A DNA stretch of 64,000 nt from a virus, in the IMG/VR virus record IMGVR_UViG_3300031787_010103, positions 1 to 64,000 of that record. The stretch is one strand, 5' to 3'. Below, piece by piece: positions 1 to 9,600 of this stretch. The notes under the pieces were generated by a model, which was not told the DNA's origin, made no database searches, and saw only the letters and a program-made list of their open reading frames with translations. Both the position numbers and the translations under genes were made by a program. The stretch's first letter is position 1, and every line of letters begins with the position of its first letter.

Positions 1-1
1 A

Positions 2-238
2 GTGTCTAGCAGTGATGTGTTTGCCGAATTTGAGGAAGGATGCTTGAGTTTTCCCGGAGACTCATGTATACTTAAAAGACCCGATGCGATCAGGGCGAGA
101 TACCAAAATCATTTCGGTGATTGGGTCGAAGCAGATCTTTCGGGACTTGAAGCCAGATGTTTCCAACACGAGTTGGATCATCTACAAGGAATAACCATGC
201 ATGATCGAGCCAAGGAACAGAATGCAACAGAATCCTGA
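2..238 (+). CDS. def: Peptide deformylase, C-terminal part (truncated by window edge)
   Basis: The visible 78 residues carry two of the three deformylase signature motifs: EGCLSFPG, whose Cys is a metal ligand, and QHELDHLQGI, with the two His ligands and the catalytic Glu. The enzyme removes the N-formyl group from nascent proteins. The N-terminal GxGxAAxQ motif and true start lie upstream of the window. Phage-encoded deformylases are known, mainly in cyanophages. The stop overlaps the start of the Clp gene by 17 bases, so the two are co-transcribed. Confidence 0.9.
   Translation: MSSSDVFAEFEEGCLSFPGDSCILKRPDAIRARYQNHFGDWVEADLSGLEARCFQHELDHLQGITMHDRAKEQNATES
212..216 (+). promoter_or_regulatory. 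Ribosome binding site fixing the Clp start
   Basis: AAGGA lies 5 bases before the ATG at 222. An in-frame ATG at 201 has no comparable site, so 222 is preferred as the start. Confidence 0.6.
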
Positions 239-2483
239 AATTGAACAAATATTAGCCCAGGCGCAAAAACTGGCCCGCGTAAAGCGACACGAATATGTCA
301 CGCTGGAACACCTGGCCTTGGCCTTGGTAAGGCATCAGCCTTTCACGCAGGTCATCGTCAAGTTTGGCACGCCTGTGGATCATCTCGATCAAGACCTTGA
401 AAGTTATATCGACAGCATGGTCAGCCTGCGTATGAATCGCGACGAAGATCCCAAGAAAACCAATGGATTGGAACGTGTGTTCAATCGTGCGCTCACCCAG
501 GTGTTGTTCACAGGCCGCAGGCAAGTGACCACTATAGATCTATGGTTGGCCATCATGAACGAGTCAAACAGCCATGCACACTATTATTTCCTCAAGCACG
601 GGCTGGAAAAGAAAGAGTTCATCGAATTTTGGCAAGCCAACTACACTACCAAGGACGGAGTGATCAGTGATGATCAGGCCAACGAAATCCTCACCGAACA
701 CTGTATCAATTTCAGCCAGCGGGCGAGAGAGGATAAACTGGAGCCCTTGATCGGGCGATCCACAGAACTCAATGAAATCATCACGGTATTGGCCAAAAAG
801 TTTAAGTCAAACGTGCTCATGGTAGGAGATCCCGGAGTGGGCAAGACTGCCATCGCCGAGGGCCTGGCCACGCTGATATACAACGGCACAGTGCCAGAAT
901 TCCTAAAGGATCATGAAGTCTGGAGCCTGGAGATTGGCTCATTGCTGGCAGGAAGCAAATATCGCGGCGAGTTCGAAGAAAAACTCAAGGCCGTGCTCAT
1001 GGCCTTGGAACATAAGAAAAATGTCATACTGTTCATAGATGAAGCGCACACCATGCGCGGTGCTGGTGCAGGGTCTGGATCCAGTCTAGACTTTGCCAAC
1101 ATGATCAAGCCGGCCATAACCAAGGGCTTGCTCAAAGTCATAGCATCAACCACTTGGGAAGAATACTATGAGTCGTTTGAAAAAGATCGCGCATTGATGC
1201 GCCGTTTCTATCGTGTGAGCATCGACGAACCTGATCATGATACTACCATACGCATACTGACAGGATTGCAACCTCGCATGGAAGAATTCCATCGGGTCAA
1301 AATCAACGCAGATGCCATCACCAAAGCAGTGGAACTGGCCAGTCGTTATATCACTGATCGCAAAAATCCTGACAAGAGCATAGATCTAGTAGATGCGGCC
1401 TGTGCCCGAGAACGCATCAAAGATCTTGATGATGTGGTGATCACCGCAGATTTGATCCAGGATCAAGTGGGCCGTGTGGCCAATATTCCACCCGAACGTG
1501 TGAAGAATGATGTAAACACCCGAGTGACCGAACTAGACAGCAACATCAAGCAAAAACTTTACGGTCAGGATCATGTGGTGGATCAAGTGTTGGAACGTAT
1601 CTATGTGAACTTCGCTGGTATCGCATCAGGTCGCAGGCCAGTGGGCAGTTTCCTTTTCCTGGGCCCCACTGGCACAGGTAAAACAGAACTGGCACGGCTG
1701 TTGGCCGACAATCTCGACATGAAACTGTTGAGATACGACATGAGCGAATATCAAGATCGACACACCGTGAGTTCACTGCTGGGAGCACCTCCGGGCTATG
1801 TGGGCTATGATGACAGCCAACTGGCCGGGGGCAAACTGATCAATGATCTTTCTAAACATCCATTCTCAGTGCTGTTGTTCGATGAAGTGGAAAAAGCCCA
1901 CCCAGACATAGCCAACATCTTCCTGCAGATGATGGACGAAGGCACCATCACTGGAAGCAATGGCAAGACCGTGGACGTCAAGAACTGCATCATCATCATG
2001 ACGTCAAATCTAGGTGCTCGAGACAATGAAAATAACACAATCGGGTTTGGCCAGAGCCTCGAGAAGACCGGCGAAGAAGATCGCGCTGTGAAAGATTACT
2101 TCCGCCCGGAACTGCGCAATCGCTTGGATCTCATCTGCAAATTCAACAAACTGGATCCGCTGAGTATCAAGAAAGTGGTCATCAAGTTCGTAGACGAACT
2201 CAAACGCAGTCTAGTGGATCGCAACATCAGACTCACGCTGACAGAAGCCATGGTGGAGCATCTAGCAGACGTTGGCTATGATCCCAAGATGGGTGCGAGG
2301 CCGTTGGGTCGCAAAATCGACGAACTGATCCGCGTGCCATTGAGCCGCAAGATCCTGTTTGATCGCTTGCAGGACTGCGAAATCACAGCAGACTATCGCG
2401 ATGGCACAGTGGCTTTCAGCGATCTCAACCCAATACCCAGCACAGGAACCGTGGACGCCGATGGTATCATACAAGTCGACTAG
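222..2483 (+). CDS. clpA: ClpA-like AAA+ protein unfoldase
   Basis: A 753-residue protein, close to bacterial ClpA length (about 758). Order: Clp N domain (residues 1-140, with a HEYVTLEHL segment), first AAA+ module with Walker A GDPGVGKT near 203 and FIDEAH Walker B, then second module with GPTGTGKT near 481 and LFDEVEKAH. The long ClpB middle coiled coil is absent. After the second module's Walker B comes TIGFG, where ClpA and ClpX carry their ClpP-docking IGL/IGF loop, so docking on host ClpP is plausible. The role in infection is inferred: degradation of host or phage proteins, or assembly quality control. Confidence 0.9.
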   Translation: MQQNPEIEQILAQAQKLARVKRHEYVTLEHLALALVRHQPFTQVIVKFGTPVDHLDQDLESYIDSMVSLRMNRDEDPKKTNGLERVFNRALTQVLFTGRRQVTTIDLWLAIMNESNSHAHYYFLKHGLEKKEFIEFWQANYTTKDGVISDDQANEILTEHCINFSQRAREDKLEPLIGRSTELNEIITVLAKKFKSNVLMVGDPGVGKTAIAEGLATLIYNGTVPEFLKDHEVWSLEIGSLLAGSKYRGEFEEKLKAVLMALEHKKNVILFIDEAHTMRGAGAGSGSSLDFANMIKPAITKGLLKVIASTTWEEYYESFEKDRALMRRFYRVSIDEPDHDTTIRILTGLQPRMEEFHRVKINADAITKAVELASRYITDRKNPDKSIDLVDAACARERIKDLDDVVITADLIQDQVGRVANIPPERVKNDVNTRVTELDSNIKQKLYGQDHVVDQVLERIYVNFAGIASGRRPVGSFLFLGPTGTGKTELARLLADNLDMKLLRYDMSEYQDRHTVSSLLGAPPGYVGYDDSQLAGGKLINDLSKHPFSVLLFDEVEKAHPDIANIFLQMMDEGTITGSNGKTVDVKNCIIIMTSNLGARDNENNTIGFGQSLEKTGEEDRAVKDYFRPELRNRLDLICKFNKLDPLSIKKVVIKFVDELKRSLVDRNIRLTLTEAMVEHLADVGYDPKMGARPLGRKIDELIRVPLSRKILFDRLQDCEITADYRDGTVAFSDLNPIPSTGTVDADGIIQVD

Positions 2484-3156
2484 CCCTTTGACCATTAAAA
2501 TACATCGTAGAGATAGATCTTATTTCGATCTCTATGAGTATTGTTTGGCTTTCCGCATGGACGAGATGAGTTGTGTGCGAGAGATGGAGCATGACCGCAT
2601 CGATCGCATGATCAACCATCGCAATGACTGGCGGCAACGCAGTCCGAACTTTGGTGGATCTTGGGCCAGCCGCCGGGGTCAGATCACCGAAGAACAGCGA
2701 GCCAATTGCCATGCCATGTTGGATTTCCTGCAGGCACAACAGAATTACAAAATCACAGTGTCAGGTGATTGGGGATATGTTTACACCAGCGATCTGGGCC
2801 TGATCCGCACCATAGAACAGTTGCCTTATGTGCATGCAGTGAGCGTGAAACGCAGTGTGTTGGATCGCCCCAGAGACACGCTGAGGATCCAGAACAGCCA
2901 GCACGAGTTCCGGTCCTATTTCCGGGCACAGCGTCTGGATGAACCTCAACGCCACAATCTAGTGGACTTCTTGATCAAGCAAGAAAGCATACGATTGGGA
3001 CCGGGTCTGGCGCAGTTTATTGAACAGGATCAAAAACACTATTATGTCAGTGAAAACTTTTTCATTGATCATGATGGCATGGGCATAGTTACTATGCTGA
3101 GCCTGTTGTTACCTCGTATCACAAGGAAAACAGTCAAACTCATACGCGATAAATAA
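2461..3156 (+). CDS. Conserved phage protein of unknown function
   Basis: A 231-residue soluble protein. The ATG at 2461 overlaps the Clp stop by 23 bases; further upstream starts would lie deep inside clpA. The middle contains GDWGYVYTSDLG and the C-terminal third contains YYVSENFFIDHDGMG. It ends in a basic tail. I recall similar proteins in marine T4-like phages but cannot name a function. It heads a short run of overlapping genes reaching 4133. Confidence 0.75.
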   Translation: MVSYKSTSPLTIKIHRRDRSYFDLYEYCLAFRMDEMSCVREMEHDRIDRMINHRNDWRQRSPNFGGSWASRRGQITEEQRANCHAMLDFLQAQQNYKITVSGDWGYVYTSDLGLIRTIEQLPYVHAVSVKRSVLDRPRDTLRIQNSQHEFRSYFRAQRLDEPQRHNLVDFLIKQESIRLGPGLAQFIEQDQKHYYVSENFFIDHDGMGIVTMLSLLLPRITRKTVKLIRDK

Positions 3157-3162
3157 AAAACC

Positions 3163-3327
3163 ATGGCAAAATTACACGAAGAAATCATCGTAGTCAAAGT
3201 AAGCAAATTGCTCAAGGACACAGAACAGGCACAACCCATAATGGGCGCTGAAACCGTGGCCAGTCTCGAACAGGTAATCCAAGAGCTTGCTGGATCCAAT
3301 GTATTGGTAGAAATCGCTACCGAATGA
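3163..3327 (+). CDS. Small conserved protein, 54 aa
   Basis: A short ORF from ATG 3163 to TGA 3325-3327, predicted mixed alpha/beta, with MAKLHEEIIVVKVSKLL at the N terminus. It starts 6 bases after the previous stop and its stop overlaps the next start (ATGA), which supports translation. No recognised family. Confidence 0.6.
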   Translation: MAKLHEEIIVVKVSKLLKDTEQAQPIMGAETVASLEQVIQELAGSNVLVEIATE

Positions 3328-3695
3328 AAACCGAAGATCTAGTGCTACTTCCGTTGACTATCTATGGCACACCATCTGGCAACTATGATGGCAGTTCCGA
3401 CACGGACTTTGCAGGCGATCGACAGAAAGCCGTGGCCTATTATCGCAGGGCATCGGGCACACAGAGCGTGCTGTTTGATGTTAACGATTTCATAGGTGAC
3501 ATCAAGATCCAGGGTTCGCTGGATGCAGATCCCACGCAGAATGCCGAATGGTTCGACGTCTATACATTCCCCGACGATTCAGCGGCCACGTCTGCCACAG
3601 TGAGCGTGGCCATCACGGGCAATTTCGCCTGGATGCGAGCCACGGTCACTGGCTTCCTAGGCGGCACTATCAACAGCGTATTGCTCACATACTAA
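3324..3695 (+). CDS. Beta-rich protein, possible virion component
   Basis: A 123-residue protein rich in Thr, Ser, Val and aromatic residues with alternating beta-strand patterns, including DIKIQGSLDADPTQNAEWF and ITGNFAWMRATVTGF. The composition is typical of small structural or adhesion-type phage proteins. No catalytic motif is visible. Its start overlaps the previous stop. The structural role is inferred from composition only. Confidence 0.65.
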   Translation: MKTEDLVLLPLTIYGTPSGNYDGSSDTDFAGDRQKAVAYYRRASGTQSVLFDVNDFIGDIKIQGSLDADPTQNAEWFDVYTFPDDSAATSATVSVAITGNFAWMRATVTGFLGGTINSVLLTY

Positions 3696-3698
3696 ATC

Positions 3699-4133
3699 AT
3701 GGATCGTATCAAAATTAGCCTGGATGTAATCAATGCCTCTGAATATCATAATATGGGTATAGAATTATGGATAGACCGTGACAAATTTTTTGATAACACA
3801 GTGTCGCCTGGTCGTCATCATGTCATACATGAGTTTGAGTGTGCGGATGGAGATCATTGGTTGAAAATCGTGCTCAAGAACAAGACTCATGAAAATACGC
3901 ACATCGACGAACACGGAAATATTGTCAGCGATGCCCTAATCAATGTCAGCAATGTTTGTTTGGATGAAATCAACATTGACACCATGATGCATTCGTTGGC
4001 CGACTATGTGCATGATGGCAACAATAGTAAAACCATTGCTGTGCATGATTTCTTTGGAGACCTTGGCTGTAACGGGCATGTGCAAATGAAATTTTCAGCG
4101 CCAGTTTATCTCTGGTTGCTAGAGAACATGTGA
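3699..4133 (+). CDS. Hypothetical protein, beta-sandwich-like
   Basis: A 144-residue acidic protein with His-rich stretches. The layout (short strands around GIELWIDRDKFFDNT, then HEFECADGDHWLKIVLKNKTHE) resembles that of the 96-residue product at 15723-16013, also a short strand-rich protein with a D/N-containing turn. The two may be distant relatives. No enzyme motif is seen. It is followed after 3 bases by a T4-type late promoter box. Confidence 0.65.
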   Translation: MDRIKISLDVINASEYHNMGIELWIDRDKFFDNTVSPGRHHVIHEFECADGDHWLKIVLKNKTHENTHIDEHGNIVSDALINVSNVCLDEINIDTMMHSLADYVHDGNNSKTIAVHDFFGDLGCNGHVQMKFSAPVYLWLLENM

Positions 4134-4136
4134 TAC

Positions 4137-4144
4137 TATAAATA
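4137..4144 (+). promoter_or_regulatory. T4-type late promoter box TATAAATA
   Basis: A perfect match to the T4 late -10 octamer, which is recognised by host RNA polymerase carrying gp55 and gp33. It ends only 5 bases before the ATG at 4150, so a transcript starting at the usual distance would have almost no leader. Confidence 0.7.
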
Positions 4145-4149
4145 CTGGT

Positions 4150-5670
4150 ATGAAAAAATTAGTGATCATACCAGGTGGATTCCACCCTTATCATGCCGGG
4201 CACAAAGCCTTGTATGATGCCGCACGTGAAGCGTTTCCTTCGGCCGAAGTGTATGTGGCGGCCACAGACGATACCACTGGTCGTCCATTTCCATTCAAGA
4301 CCAAGAAGTTCCTGGCACAGCAAGCCGGCATCCCCAGCAACAGATTCATCCAGGTAAAATCACCTTTCAGCGCAGAAGAAATAACCCAACATTTTGATCC
4401 CAACGAAACACAGTTGATTTTTGTTCGTTCAGACAAAGATCGCGATCAGAATCCTCAGCCAGGCCAGCCTGGACAGATAATCACACGTGGTCCTCGTAAA
4501 GGACTGAGCCCTTATTTACAGCCCTACCGTCGCAACGGTCTCGAACCCATGAAAGATCATGCTTACATGACTTATCTGCCCACTGTGCAGTTTGGTCCGG
4601 GCATGACGTCAGCCACTGAAATCCGTGCCAAATGGCCCGGCATGGATCCCAAACAAAAAGCCGCTCTGGCTGGTGTGCTGTATCCCTTGGCAGCCGACAA
4701 TCAAGCAAAGATAGCCAAGATCGTGGAAATACTAGACACAGTGATGGGCGTCGGGAAAGACGTCAATGAGGAACAACTCAATGAACTAGATCTTTTCAAT
4801 AAACGCACAGACTATATCAAAATGGGCAATGATCAGTTTATTGACATAGGATATCGTGTGACTGATAGATTTGGTCAGCCAGGCAACCCTCTGGTCACTA
4901 ATTCCAAAATTCGCTGGGTGCCACCGCAAGAGGCTGTGACTCTTAAACTCAATGATCGTGTGACTGATGTTAGTCGCAAAATGGATTCGGACAATGTATT
5001 CACTCTTGATTCTAGTCTGATTCCACCAAACGTGAAATCTCAGATAGCACAATGGATCAAGACCCACCCTGCACCAACCACTGAAGCAGTGCTGGTAAAT
5101 GATCCAGACGCTGGCCATCAGATCATACCTGACGGTGGCATGGGCACCTGGGACGAGGCCAGCATGGTCAACAATCTCGCCCGTAAGTTTGCCGACATGG
5201 TCAACATGGTCAAAGGCAAAAACTACTCTGGACTGCAATATGCACTTTACAAAGGTGGCGTGGTCAAGAGCTTGGTTGACGCCTTGGCAGAATACGAGCG
5301 TTTCATGCAGAAACAAGGTCGCAGACCCATAGCACGTGGCCGAGAAGTTGACATGAGCCAACTCAATCTCGCAGAAAAAATCCGGATGAGGATGCCTGTG
5401 GAAGAATCTCCCGACTATATCGAAGAAGGTGATGTGGTTCCGTTTCCGCCCTCGGCCACTCCGCCCGAGGGCTATGAGCAAGCCAAACAATTGGCCTTCA
5501 AAATAGTAGACATAGCCAAAGACGAAAAGATACAGGATCCTGGTCCTATGTTGGCTCCACTGCGCAGAGATCTGCAAATGCTGGGCTGGCGCATGAGGAT
5601 GGACAACAGCGGAATGCGCTTGATCCATACCCGTTCAAATTGGAACACCATCATTGACCCAATGAAATAA
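4150..5670 (+). CDS. HxGH-type nucleotidyltransferase with C-terminal extension
   Basis: A 506-residue protein. Residues 1-200 form a cytidylyltransferase-like Rossmann domain: an N-terminal strand, then GGFHPYHAGHKAL with the nucleotide-binding HxGH, and later TSATEIRAKW, similar to the second motif of this family. The enzyme class couples a nucleotide to a phosphorylated substrate and releases pyrophosphate. The remaining 300 residues are unrecognised and include acidic VNEEQLNELD-like linkers similar to those in the downstream cassette. The substrate is unknown. The long minus-strand frame opposite it (4786-5628) is taken as a shadow. Confidence 0.7.
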   Translation: MKKLVIIPGGFHPYHAGHKALYDAAREAFPSAEVYVAATDDTTGRPFPFKTKKFLAQQAGIPSNRFIQVKSPFSAEEITQHFDPNETQLIFVRSDKDRDQNPQPGQPGQIITRGPRKGLSPYLQPYRRNGLEPMKDHAYMTYLPTVQFGPGMTSATEIRAKWPGMDPKQKAALAGVLYPLAADNQAKIAKIVEILDTVMGVGKDVNEEQLNELDLFNKRTDYIKMGNDQFIDIGYRVTDRFGQPGNPLVTNSKIRWVPPQEAVTLKLNDRVTDVSRKMDSDNVFTLDSSLIPPNVKSQIAQWIKTHPAPTTEAVLVNDPDAGHQIIPDGGMGTWDEASMVNNLARKFADMVNMVKGKNYSGLQYALYKGGVVKSLVDALAEYERFMQKQGRRPIARGREVDMSQLNLAEKIRMRMPVEESPDYIEEGDVVPFPPSATPPEGYEQAKQLAFKIVDIAKDEKIQDPGPMLAPLRRDLQMLGWRMRMDNSGMRLIHTRSNWNTIIDPMK

Positions 5671-5682
5671 TCGTGCTACAAT
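5654..5682 (+). promoter_or_regulatory. Sigma70-like promoter
   Basis: TTGACC (5654-5659), 17 bases, then TACAAT (5677-5682). It overlaps the end of the previous gene and faces the glycosyltransferase at 5722. Confidence 0.55.
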
Positions 5683-5721
5683 CGCTAGACTAAATATACG
5701 CACATTATTTTAGAGGACTCC

Positions 5722-6666
5722 ATGAGCGAACAACAGCAACCACAACCGGGCCAGACCCAGATCCAAGTCAATGTAGATTTCTTGCGCCAACAGCGTGTGC
5801 ATCTCTGTATGCCCTGCTATGGTGGCCAGCTCACTGAGTCTACATTCATGAGTTATATCAAATGGTCAAACACATGCCGACAGTTGGGCTTGGACTGGAC
5901 TATAGAAACCATGACCAATGAATCATTGATTTCACGTGCTAGAAATACTCTAGTTGCCAAGTTCTTGAACACTCCTGGCAGCACACACTTGATGTTCGTG
6001 GATGCTGACATTGGTTGGGAACCGTGGCATTTGCTGGTGCTACTAAACGCAGACAAAGACGTCATTGGTGGCTTATACCCAATGAAGACCATGCCCGTTA
6101 AGTGGGTGGTCAATGGCTTCGAAGGTGCCAAAGAAGAAGGACCCTTACAGGAAGTATCAAAAACAGGCACAGGCTTTATGTTGATCAAGCGACATGTGTT
6201 TGAAAAGCTCGCTCGCCATCCTGCTGTGAAAACTTTCGCCAATGATATCGGCCTGCCCAAAGAACTTGATCCACACATGAAGACCTACTTTGACACAGCA
6301 GTGCGTGAAAATCGCTACTATTCTGAAGACTGGACGTTCTGTGAAAACTGGCGCGATTTCGGTGGCGAAGTATGGGTAGACAAGCGTGTGTTGCTCAAGC
6401 ACACAGGAACCTATGTGTTTGACTATGCTGTGCAACCGGCCTTGTATCAGAGTCTCAAGGAAGAAATGGAACGCAACGGACAGCTACCAGTGGCACAACC
6501 CGTGAATACACCGGTATCTACCACACAGACCAGCGACTACAGCCAGCATGAAAAACTTGCTGTGCCAGCCGCCGACGCTGTGCCCACACAACCTGTGCCT
6601 GTGCAGGCCAAAGTGGTGGCCAAAACCAAACCTCAAGCAAAAAAGGCCAAAGCACAATCTAAATAA
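5722..6666 (+). CDS. Glycosyltransferase-like protein (GT-A type)
   Basis: A 314-residue protein with a strong SD (AGAGGA near 5712). The catalytic domain spans about residues 20-235 and has MFVDADIGW, a DxD motif in the position that binds the metal and nucleotide sugar, followed by GTGFMLIKR and YSEDWTFCENW, a late acidic motif typical of GT-A enzymes. The last 80 residues are a low-complexity Pro/Thr/Lys/Ala tail. Phages use such enzymes on DNA, capsid or host glycans; donor and acceptor are not evident here. Confidence 0.75.
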   Translation: MSEQQQPQPGQTQIQVNVDFLRQQRVHLCMPCYGGQLTESTFMSYIKWSNTCRQLGLDWTIETMTNESLISRARNTLVAKFLNTPGSTHLMFVDADIGWEPWHLLVLLNADKDVIGGLYPMKTMPVKWVVNGFEGAKEEGPLQEVSKTGTGFMLIKRHVFEKLARHPAVKTFANDIGLPKELDPHMKTYFDTAVRENRYYSEDWTFCENWRDFGGEVWVDKRVLLKHTGTYVFDYAVQPALYQSLKEEMERNGQLPVAQPVNTPVSTTQTSDYSQHEKLAVPAADAVPTQPVPVQAKVVAKTKPQAKKAKAQSK

Positions 6667-6669
6667 ATA
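6662..6669 (+). promoter_or_regulatory. Late-promoter-like box AATAAATA
   Basis: A 7/8 match to TATAAATA, overlapping the stop of the upstream gene and 8 bases before the ATG at 6678. Confidence 0.4.
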
Positions 6670-6677
6670 GATGTGCC

Positions 6678-9600
6678 ATGGACATCAATGAATTAGACAG
6701 TTACCGCCTGTCGGACGCGGTAAAGTTTCACACTGAATTAAACCCTGCACTCTGGGACGGCGATCGCATGCGTCCCGAAGTGCGTGAGGCCCTGATCAAA
6801 ATCGCCGATGATTTCCGCGAATTCCTGGGCATCAGTGATCTCGCAGTGGAAGATATCACTGTGAGTGGATCCAATGCCGCATACACCTATACTCCCCATT
6901 CCGACATAGATCTGCATCTCTTAGTAGATTTCAGCAAGCTCAATCCCGACCAAGTATATCAAGAGCTGTTCAACGCAAAGAAATATCAATACAACGATCA
7001 ACACGATATAAAAATCAGAGGCTATGACGTCGAGCTCTATGTGCAAGACGCAGGCAAGCCTGTTCGCAGCCTTGGTGAGTATTCCATCGTGCGTGACGAC
7101 TGGACTCGTATTCCCGTGCGACGCCAAGGCAATCTCGACGAAAAATCAACCCAAGCAAAATACGAAAAACTCAGAGACCTGATTGAGCTTGCACTGACCA
7201 GCGATGATCTCCAAACAGTCACCAATCTCACTGACGTGATAAAACGATATCGGCAGGCCGGATTGGATGAACATGGCGAGTTCGGACCTGAGAATCTGGC
7301 CTACAAGATCCTGCGCACACAGGGCTTGGTCAAGCGATTGTTTGATCATCGTGCCAGCCTAGAAGATTCAAAACTGAGCCTGGCTGAGCGCCGAAAGAAA
7401 AAGAAAAAATCCAAAAAGAAATTCCGTTACGGTTCTTTTGGTGGATACTATTATCCAGGCTATGGTTATTATGGTCAGACCGGCGACGCCGAAGCCGCAG
7501 ACGGTGGTGGTGATGGGGGCGGAGAAAGTGTGCGCGAAGACACAGAGATCAAAGTCCAAGCCAAGAGCATACCCATAGACAAAGTGGTGCGACGCTTCGT
7601 GCATTTTGCCGCGCACTATCTCAAACTAGATCAACTGCCTCGCATCATCTTGCAAGGTGAAAAATTTACCAAGCACATCCATTCAATGGGCCATTATGTA
7701 GATGACAAGAAAATGATCGAGGTGGCCACGCACGGTCGCCACATCATGGACATCCTGCGCACCGTGGCACATGAACTCACACATTACAAACAGCATGAAC
7801 GCTTGGGCCGAGACATGCCTGACACAGCGGGTCGCACTGGCAGTCCCTACGAAAATGAAGCCAATGCCAAGGCCGGCATAATTATGCGCCATTTCCAAAA
7901 TCGTTATCCAGAATTCTTTGGCGCAGAAACAGTGGAAGAACAACTCACGGAGTTTTCACCCGCACAGTCTGGTGCTACCGGTGAAGACGATGACATCGAA
8001 GCACACTATGGTGATCAGACTCCACCAGGACCAGAATTCCCTCCTACCATGCCCGCAGGCACTGTGAGGGTAGATGTGAGCGATGTGTATGACTGGTATA
8101 AACTGGGACAGCATATCTCCAACATGAAAGGCTTGGGCAAGCATGACTTTGGTGCAGGTCCGCCCAGTTCCATAATCTCGTTTGGCGATGAAGAAACTGA
8201 ACATAAGTTTATCAAAGATCTTGAAGCCACGGGCCTAGATGTCACTGACATCGATCCCAAGGATCCCCGGCAACCCGCTGGCATGCGAAAAGTCAAGACC
8301 GATCCTACCTACAATGTAGACGAGGGTCTAGGAAAAACACTGGCCACTGGTGCCTTGGCAGCCGCTGCCGCACTGGGACAGCCAGCACAGGCACAGGATG
8401 TGGGGCGCACGGCCTATCAGATAGGCAAGCAGATATATCAACCCTCGGGCATATTCACCCGTGCAGGTGCTGAAGAAGAACTCAAGGGCATAGCCCGAGA
8501 CATGGCACGTGGCAGCAGAGAAATACGTGTGGGTGGCAAGTTGATCTATGGTGGCCCTAGACCGCAAGGTGAGCGTGTTGCGTCAAACGCCGCGGCTGCA
8601 TCAGCAGAAGAAGCCTATCGACAGGCCCTGGAAAATGCCATCAACCGCGCACAACAACAGCATGGTCCTATCACACTGGGCCCCGGCGGTTGGAAAGTTG
8701 TGGATTATGAAGCCGACCAGATGGGCAACACATTCCGTGCCATGGTGGCCATAGAAGGTCCTGCACCGCGCAGAGAATCCATACAGACGCCTGTGAGTCG
8801 CAGCCAAAAGGATCGCGAAGATTACTACAAGTTTGTCATGGGCAAGGCCACGACAGGTCGTCCTTTGACACGCTCGGAACAAGAATTCATCAAGACCTAT
8901 CGTCTACAACAGAAAATACAAGGTAAAGTGGCCGAAGATGCCGCAGGATACATCCCCACCAAGAAGCAGGCCCGAGATCCACGTTTCAAAACAGCACTCA
9001 CAGTGGACATCCGACCTGGACAGGTAGGCAAGGAAGCCAACAAGTTGGGATTGCAGACCGACAGCCAAGGACGTCCTGCACTGTTGATCAAGAACTTGGC
9101 CAATGCCTTGAAGGAATACAAAGAGACTGGAGTGTTTGAAGCAGTCAATCCCGTGACTCCTGCCGTGCCAGACCCACGACAAAAAATAGATCCATATCAA
9201 GGGCAGGCCCAGAAACGACAAAGACCACAAGACCGACCAAAGAAAAAAACACCATCGAGCACTGGCAATCCAAGATTCGTCAATATCGAAGTCAAAGAAG
9301 ACGAAGATCTCATGGAAGTCAAGATGTCGCCCGGGGCCTTGGAAGCCTGGGCACGATCACCTGAAGCCGAAGGTATACGTGCTGGCTTTGAAGCAGAAAT
9401 GATCTTCCGTGATACCCGCCGTGACGAAGATGAAGACTACGATCAAGAACCTGACTACGACTACGATGAGCGGCCCGATGACATCGACCATGTCATAGAC
9501 TTCTTCTCCAATGATGACTATGGCTATGGTTTGAGTCGCCAAGGCGCCAGGAATCTACGAGAAAGCCTGTGGGAAGCCTATACGGAATGGGTGGATGAAC

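Noticed and set aside
4786-5628. 280-codon open frame on the minus strand
   Set aside because: Lies wholly opposite the nucleotidyltransferase gene; the His/Phe-rich translation has no motif or ribosome site.
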